Shown: piece by piece, positions 6,601 to 10,043 of the stretch
How positions within the stretch are numbered: position 1 is the stretch's first letter
Layout of the letters: each line of letters opens with the position of its first letter
Assembly: GCA_031278795.1 (NCBI GenBank)
Contig: JAITJT010000012.1
Location: 1 to 10,043, forward strand
DNA length: 10,043 nucleotides
Direction of reading: 5' to 3'
Source of the DNA: Deltaproteobacteria bacterium
GTDB lineage: Bacteria > Desulfobacterota > Desulfarculia > Adiutricales > Adiutricaceae
Position numbers and translations under genes: made by a program
Notes under the pieces: generated by a model
Told to the model about the DNA's origin: nothing
Seen by the model: only the letters and a program-made list of their open reading frames with translations
Database searches by the model: none

Positions 6601-9441
6601 CCCATGTATTTAGCCGCCAAATACGGAAGCTTCAATGATTTCAACTACAACGGAGTTCCGGACAAGGGCGAGTGGGAAAACGTGGACGGCTCTCCTAGGA
6701 ACTATTTCCAGGCCACCAACATCAACCAGCTGGCCGACCAGCTGAACGCAGCCTTCAGGGACATCTCCCGCTCCATAACCACGGGAACCGCCACCTCGGC
6801 CACGGTGGACACCGTCCTGGGTGGAGGCATTTCCCTCCAGACCCTCTATTACCCGGAGTACAGCAATCCCATACTCCCCAGCCAGAACCTGCGCTGGGTG
6901 GGCTCGGTCTTTGGGCTTTTCGTGGATAAGTGGGGAAACCTCCGCGAGGATAACGATCAAAACGGAGTCTTGGATATCGAAAACGGTGATGACGGTTCAC
7001 TGGGCGACTACGTGGTGACCTTCTCCAGCAAAAAAGACGACCCGGCCAATCCACCGGCCTGCTGGGCCTCCGGGCGTTTCATCACCCGCTGCTACTCCCC
7101 CACCGGAACCATTGAGCTAGAAGATTTCTCCAGCGTCTCCATGAGGTTCCCGGACAACATCCACCAGATCAAGCCGGTCTTTGACACGGGCAGCTGGCTA
7201 GCCAATTTGGATTCGGAAAAGCTCATATCCAAGGGCAGCCGCGCCTATAACGCGGCAGCTACCGAGGAGAACAGCCAGAGGCGCATCTATTACGGTAAAC
7301 CCTCGCCCAATAGCTCATATGTCACCATGGCCCTCTACAATACCGAGAGCGCCACTCTAAACGATCTTATGAATTACACCATATTCGACAATTTCCAGGA
7401 CCCACTCTGCGGACCCACCTCCACCGGCAGCTGCAGCGTGCAAACCAAGGCGCAGGCCGTGAAAGCCTTAACCGAGTGGATCATTGGAAAGGATCAAGAG
7501 TACCTGCGCTCTAGGGTCATTGGCGACCCCTGGAGCAACAACATCCGCGAGGTAACCTGGCGCCTAGGAGACGTCATCAATTCCAAACCCATCATCGTTG
7601 GCACGCCTCTTAGCAACTTTGACCTCTTATACAAGGATCTTAGCTACTTAGAGTACAAGACCTCCCAGGCCACCAGGAGGCAGATGGCCTATTTCGGCGC
7701 CAACGACGGAATGCTCCACGCCATCAACCTGGGCTTCTACGGATCCTTCTCCAGCGGCAAGGTAGCCTTCTCCAAGACATTGAACGGCCAGAAGACCGCC
7801 CATGAGCTGGGCGCCGAGGTCTGGGCCTATATCCCCACCTCCCTGCTTCCCCACCTCCAGTGGCTGCCCGATCCCAATTACAACCACAGCTACTACGTGG
7901 ATCTAAAGCCGCTGGTCTCAGACATCAAGATCAAGGGCGAGTGGCGCACGGTTCTGGTGGGAGGCCTCAGGCTGGGCGGTAGGCCCATCGAGACTCCGGA
8001 TCCCACTAAGGCCGGAAGCAACTACTATTATTCGGAAATCTTCTGTTTCGACATTACCAACCCGGAAAATGAGCCCATTCTCCTGTGGCGTTTCACCAAC
8101 ATAGACTCGGGCTTAACCGTGGGGCTCCCCAACTTTGTCCAAAACCAAGGTGATTGGTATGTGGTCATACCCAGCGGTCCCAGGACGGACATTATTGACA
8201 GGAACTCTGTAGGAGATCAGACCCTCATCTTCGGTTCCAACTCCCCTTACAATGGACACAGCACCCAGGTGGCCCGTCTTATCGTACTCAGGGCCGATAC
8301 CGGACAGCTGGCCGTGGACATCACGAAACCTGAAAACGAGACCTACTTGATTGCCCAAGAGCCCGATAGCTTCTTCAACAACCCCTTCCTGCCCGCGGCC
8401 CAGATTAGGGTGCCCGACTGGAACAACCACGCCCTCTACTTCGGTTTAACCGTCAGTAGAGATGCGGCAGGTCTGGATTCCGGTGCCGTCTACAGGCTGC
8501 AGATGGTTGAAAAGGACGGGACCCCCCTAAACGTTCAGAGCTGGAGACTCACCAAGTTCTTTGACACCGATAAGCCGGTGACGGGCGCGGTGAACTCCAC
8601 CTATGACAACCTAGGTAACCTCTGGGTGCTCTTTGGAACTGGAAGGCTCTGGAGCCAGGAGGACGTCACTCCCTGCCCGGTTTCAGGCGATCAGCTCTAT
8701 CAGCTCTGTCTCGAAAACCATGACCAGTACATCTTTGGCGTCAAGGAAAACATAGACCAAACCACTGGCGCCATGTTGTTTACGGATATGTCAGGCGCGA
8801 AATTGATAGACGTTTCAGATGCCCATGTATTCAATACTGGCGACGTCTCAGGGCTTGCCGTCCAGCCTGGCCTCACCCTAGGACCCGGCGGCACCACCAA
8901 GTACGCCGATCTAGCAGCCATCATCAAATCCAGCTCCGTGGGTGGCTACAAGCGCAAGCTCGCCAGCGGGAAGGTCTTCTACCCGGGCGAGCACAGATAC
9001 GAGATGGTAATAACCCAGCCCAAGCTCATCACCATGGGTAACGGCCGCTCCTATATGGCCTTCAGTTCCTTTGAGCCCATGGAGGCCGGCTGCGGCGAGA
9101 ACGGCTACGGCTTCCTGTACCTGGTGGATACCTTCACCGGGCTGCCCTCACCGGATATCTACGGCGCCTTCTACACAGGCGATGCCACCAAGCCCGCGGC
9201 CCTTGCCGAAGGCGAGGTTGCGGGTGTTCTCACCACGGGAACAGGCACACCCACCGAGGCCTACATTACCGCCTCGGCCACTGGACTCACCGCCTCAACC
9301 TCTGCCCCTGACATGAGTATTCACTCCATCACCCTCTCAAAGAGTGAAGTCTCGGCCCACGGCATCACCTCCTGGAAAGAGGTTCTGGATTACGGTTTCC
9401 AGATAAAGCCGGATAAAATGATTCAAGGTTTGAGCAATTAA
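3694..9441 (+). CDS. pilY1: PilY1-type type IV pilus tip adhesin
   Basis: 1915 residues from GTG. PilY1/PilC proteins sit at the type IV pilus tip or outer surface, mediating adhesion and pilus extension/retraction control. A signal sequence is visible: LKKF then hydrophobic TLLSAAFIAVTIIASMLF, with likely cleavage near residues 42-45 (GLAVNA). The N-terminal part starts RVLMVISKDRKMF (65-77), a von Willebrand A-like first strand whose metal-site DxSxS is replaced by SKDRK. Calcium-binding-type loops are seen at 86-94 (DFDGDGRID), 573-580 (DSDFDGDD), 982-993 (DFNYNGVPDKGE, a full EF-hand pattern) and 1086-1097 (DNDQNGVLDIEN). The C-terminal PilC/PilY1 beta-propeller begins about 1289: WRLGDVINSKPIIV, YFGANDGMLHAIN (1333-1345), EVWAYIPTSLLPHL (1375-1388). 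It is much longer than the roughly 1160 residues of Pseudomonas PilY1; the extra length lies before the propeller. No minor pilin genes are adjacent, and its own terminator follows, so it appears monocistronic here. Confidence 0.9.
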   Translation: MVNTIPEYKTSHSPLKKFTLLSAAFIAVTIIASMLFPTEGLAVNASDRANYQSSPVMATGRTIPRVLMVISKDRKMFQQAYNELVDFDGDGRIDMGFNPAVVYHGYFDSKSCYQYMGNPNSYNHIFDQWGNYRPTANESIDSYFLRVGPTIDDDDQATLDRIRDSNGIASYVKAARAVDSVTTEKIGICQKGHTGQSGNFSGNWLNYVTSSKIDVLRKILYGGYRVVDEGRGLKGEQGRTVLESSYIPRDSHTWGTDVLSDDRWSSEVPLTNYYDISKYTPFPKPKAKSAHFFTRTRSGQPDNDSNPPSFPVLMYILDASTQMQITSYNADGTTSTTTTSVFGNTVAPASYGRYFNWALNEGPNPSTAYLSKAGMELIRSLNVKVEVCQAGNFGDDEGCREYPNGALKPTGLLQKNGESGQMYFGLLTGSFGESTFRSGGVMRNHINDLSDSVDPNTGVIQKNGIIYSIDTLKITGTLEHNFTDANRGNEYRSAVSWGNPSGEMLYEAVRYFARVAQKDGESPIGPTPAFLPSSEYNYNKGKNAPYLTSWRGNPTLPSEDCTKPIILFIADEDSDFDGDDMNSAGSELIRPALTDYTSAVAAELPNQFNTDYYLMKITEHEGLATSVSKRNYFFAEKYSDDCRPKPLDSLMDVKGICPNSPAFEGTYTAAAVAYYAHTHNFAKPDHEELPLDVYAVTMSANYPTLEIPVYNNNGSVAKKITIIPVSMSMRSNSTTHNRNLGFLNYYILDWQVDPRGTPYHMQVDVNFEDAAIGYDPTNTYMVNKQVYVISDWDSDVVFEYQIDLLTTSSTSTSKRNTTAFNTTGKDAAGILKVENPSTLYFSYKIPNISPDGSRFTVEPSEVVGLAVTSWKRAGNSYMDMSLGYSISGSTRDGTYMEVQHYESGVAKNATPATCNWLDGYGGSNIKQNGTGCQVASRNWNGLNKPDDFKVYRNFTFDPNPDATGVYLPNPMYLAAKYGSFNDFNYNGVPDKGEWENVDGSPRNYFQATNINQLADQLNAAFRDISRSITTGTATSATVDTVLGGGISLQTLYYPEYSNPILPSQNLRWVGSVFGLFVDKWGNLREDNDQNGVLDIENGDDGSLGDYVVTFSSKKDDPANPPACWASGRFITRCYSPTGTIELEDFSSVSMRFPDNIHQIKPVFDTGSWLANLDSEKLISKGSRAYNAAATEENSQRRIYYGKPSPNSSYVTMALYNTESATLNDLMNYTIFDNFQDPLCGPTSTGSCSVQTKAQAVKALTEWIIGKDQEYLRSRVIGDPWSNNIREVTWRLGDVINSKPIIVGTPLSNFDLLYKDLSYLEYKTSQATRRQMAYFGANDGMLHAINLGFYGSFSSGKVAFSKTLNGQKTAHELGAEVWAYIPTSLLPHLQWLPDPNYNHSYYVDLKPLVSDIKIKGEWRTVLVGGLRLGGRPIETPDPTKAGSNYYYSEIFCFDITNPENEPILLWRFTNIDSGLTVGLPNFVQNQGDWYVVIPSGPRTDIIDRNSVGDQTLIFGSNSPYNGHSTQVARLIVLRADTGQLAVDITKPENETYLIAQEPDSFFNNPFLPAAQIRVPDWNNHALYFGLTVSRDAAGLDSGAVYRLQMVEKDGTPLNVQSWRLTKFFDTDKPVTGAVNSTYDNLGNLWVLFGTGRLWSQEDVTPCPVSGDQLYQLCLENHDQYIFGVKENIDQTTGAMLFTDMSGAKLIDVSDAHVFNTGDVSGLAVQPGLTLGPGGTTKYADLAAIIKSSSVGGYKRKLASGKVFYPGEHRYEMVITQPKLITMGNGRSYMAFSSFEPMEAGCGENGYGFLYLVDTFTGLPSPDIYGAFYTGDATKPAALAEGEVAGVLTTGTGTPTEAYITASATGLTASTSAPDMSIHSITLSKSEVSAHGITSWKEVLDYGFQIKPDKMIQGLSN

Positions 9442-9470
9442 GCCTTGTAGCGACCCATAAGCTCAATATG

Positions 9471-9509
9471 CCCCGCTCACAGGTTAAGACCTGTCAGCGG
9501 GGCTTTTTC
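9471..9509 (+). terminator. Rho-independent terminator of pilY1
   Basis: CCCCGCT (9471-9477) pairs with AGCGGGG (9496-9502) and ACAGGT (9479-9484) with ACCTGT (9489-9494), separated by one C-C mismatch; the loop is TAAG. CTTTTTCT follows. It lies 29 bases after the pilY1 stop and separates pilY1 from the repeat region. Confidence 0.92.
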
Positions 9510-9549
9510 TTGGGAAATTATTAATTTTGTAAATGATTTTGAAATCTTA

Positions 9550-9679
9550 TTTGAAAGTTTTGTTTGAAAGTTTTGTTTGAAAGTTTTGTTTGAAAGGTTT
9601 GTTTGAAAGTTTTGTTTGAAAGTTTTGTTTGAAAGGTTTGTTTGAAAGGTTTGTTTGAAAGGTTTGTTTGAAAGGTTTT
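9550..9679. repeat. 13-bp tandem repeat, ten copies
   Basis: Ten head-to-tail 13-bp units of two types: A is TTTGAAAGTTTTG and B is TTTGAAAGGTTTG (one base different). The order is A A A B A A B B B B, with the last base of the tenth unit changed to T. Diverged half-units flank it (TTTTGAAATCTTA before, TTTTGAATTTTC after). Because 13 is not a multiple of three, the + strand meets TGA stops, while the - strand has no stop in any frame within the array; no start or ribosome binding site supports a gene there. It lies between the pilY1 terminator and the 36-bp peptide repeats, where a promoter for those would be expected. Confidence 0.92.
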
Positions 9680-9702
9680 TGAATTTTCTTCATGAGTTTA
9701 AT

Positions 9703-9741
9703 ATGATGGCATTCTTAAAGTTTTTAAGGATCTTAATATGA
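9703..9741 (+). CDS. 12-codon leader peptide from frameshifted repeat unit 1
   Basis: Unit 1 reads MMAFLKFLRILI and stops at TGA 9739-9741, because its T-run has five Ts where units 2-6 have six. The stop overlaps the next start as ATGA (9738-9741), the classic geometry of translational coupling. The start has only a weak GAG element before it (9694-9696). Adding one T would fuse it in frame with the six-repeat protein. It could be a real leader or just an inactivated first repeat. Confidence 0.3.
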   Translation: MMAFLKFLRILI

Positions 9742-9953
9742 AAGCATTCTTACAGTTTTTTAAGGATCTTAATATGAAAGCATTCTTACAGTTTTTTAAG
9801 GATATTGATATGAAAGCATTCTTAAAATTTTTTAAGGATCTTAATATGAAAGCATTCTTAAAATTTTTTAAGGATCTTAATATGAAAGCATTCTTACAGT
9901 TTTTTAAGGATATTAATATGAAAGAATTCTTAAAGTTTGTTAAAAATTTTTTA
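9703..9953 (+). repeat. 36-bp tandem repeat, seven copies
   Basis: Units start at 9703 (35 bp, one T short), 9738, 9774, 9810, 9846, 9882 and 9918 (diverged). Units 4 and 5 are identical. The DNA is AT-rich; unit 2 has 9 G/C in 36 bases, unlike pilY1. Differences are few: CAG, AAA or AAG at codon 6, CTT or ATT at codon 11, AAT or GAT at codon 12. Each of units 1-6 contains TAAGGA, 7 bases before the next ATG. The units abut directly without spacers, so this is not a CRISPR array. A weaker, decayed unit end (about 9686-9702) precedes unit 1. Confidence 0.93.
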
Positions 9954-9965
9954 TTAAAGAGTTGA
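9738..9965 (+). CDS. 75-aa protein of six amphipathic 12-residue repeats
   Basis: The protein is five 12-mers MKAFL[Q/K]FFKD[L/I][N/D] plus a final diverged MKEFLKFVKNFLLKS. Ala-Phe-Leu, Phe-Phe and Leu alternate with Lys, Gln, Asp and Asn, so each unit can form a short amphipathic helix with net positive or neutral charge. There is no signal peptide, no cysteine and no long membrane segment. ATG 9738 has TAAGGA 7 bases upstream (9725-9730). Every later unit start (9774, 9810, 9846, 9882, 9918) has the same element at the same spacing, so shorter products of 63, 51, 39, 27 and 15 residues could also be made. The KD codons AAG GAT therefore double as the Shine-Dalgarno sequence. Repeat differences are conservative (Q/K, L/I, N/D). 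No terminator follows. Function is unknown; membrane-active or self-assembling peptide is a possible reading, and a fortuitous frame in a 36-bp satellite cannot be excluded. Confidence 0.5.
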   Translation: MKAFLQFFKDLNMKAFLQFFKDIDMKAFLKFFKDLNMKAFLKFFKDLNMKAFLQFFKDINMKEFLKFVKNFLLKS

Positions 9966-10043
9966 ATGTAAATTTTTCCTTTTTTGTTATTTTATTTCTA
10001 GCATAATGTTTTGATAACAGCTAAAACTAAAAACTTTAATTAA

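Noticed and set aside
6610..6960. Long antisense and alternate-frame ORFs inside pilY1 and the TPR gene (for example 6610-6960 -, 8113-8430 -, 931-1341 -)
   Set aside because: They are shadows of the GC-rich real genes, lack ribosome binding sites, and have low-complexity translations.
9550..9679. Protein gene on the minus strand through the 13-bp array
   Set aside because: It is stop-free only because the unit's complement lacks stops; no start codon with a ribosome binding site and no extension beyond the array.
9703..9953. CRISPR array with 36-bp repeats
   Set aside because: Units abut with no spacers, and their reading frame and start signals are in register; no cas genes are present.
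9966..10043. Terminator or gene after the repeat ORF
   Set aside because: The last 78 bases are AT-rich with T-runs but no stem of useful strength; nothing supportable is seen.

Overview
The window reads as a bacterial chromosome segment with three confident genes, all on the + strand, separated by unusually long AT-rich spacers. The coding stretches are visibly GC-richer than the spacers. A PilY1-type pilus adhesin with the N-terminal layout and length I associate with deltaproteobacterial (Desulfobacterota-like) versions, beside a TPR protein with a degenerate GGDEF-like part, makes a Gram-negative, type IV-piliated bacterium of that kind plausible. This is a judgement from protein style, not a search result.

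Layout. 1-1512: 3' part of a large TPR protein whose beginning lies outside the window. 1513-1944: a gene-free spacer whose last 150 bases fold into hairpins and form a leader for the next gene. 1945-2169: a 74-residue beta-sandwich-like small protein with a good ribosome binding site, followed by three successive hairpins, the last an intrinsic terminator. 2321-2389: a 14-bp tandem repeat. 2390-3693: about 1.3 kb without a convincing gene, holding many short inverted repeats, a possible 40-codon gene remnant and, at 3440-3481, a terminator-like hairpin. 3694-9441: a 1915-residue PilY1 homologue with signal sequence, several calcium-binding loops and the C-terminal PilC/PilY1 beta-propeller, ended by a strong terminator at 9471-9509.

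The last 500 bases hold the most unusual structure. Ten 13-bp tandem repeats (9550-9679) are followed by seven 36-bp tandem repeats (9703-9953). Units 2-7 of the latter form one reading frame (9738-9965) for a 75-residue protein made of six copies of an amphipathic 12-mer like MKAFLQFFKDLN. Units 1-6 each carry a TAAGGA Shine-Dalgarno element exactly 7 bases before the ATG of the next unit, so the array could start translation at six nested places. Unit 1 is one base short in a T-run, which shifts it out of frame and makes a 12-codon leader ending in an ATGA overlap with the main frame. This looks like an expandable peptide-repeat locus that could vary by slippage; its expression and function are unknown.

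The genes do not form an operon: each of the two complete large-spacer genes ends in its own terminator, and no minor pilin or pilus assembly gene accompanies pilY1 here. The TPR protein and the adhesin may both serve surface or signalling roles, but the window itself shows no direct link between them.
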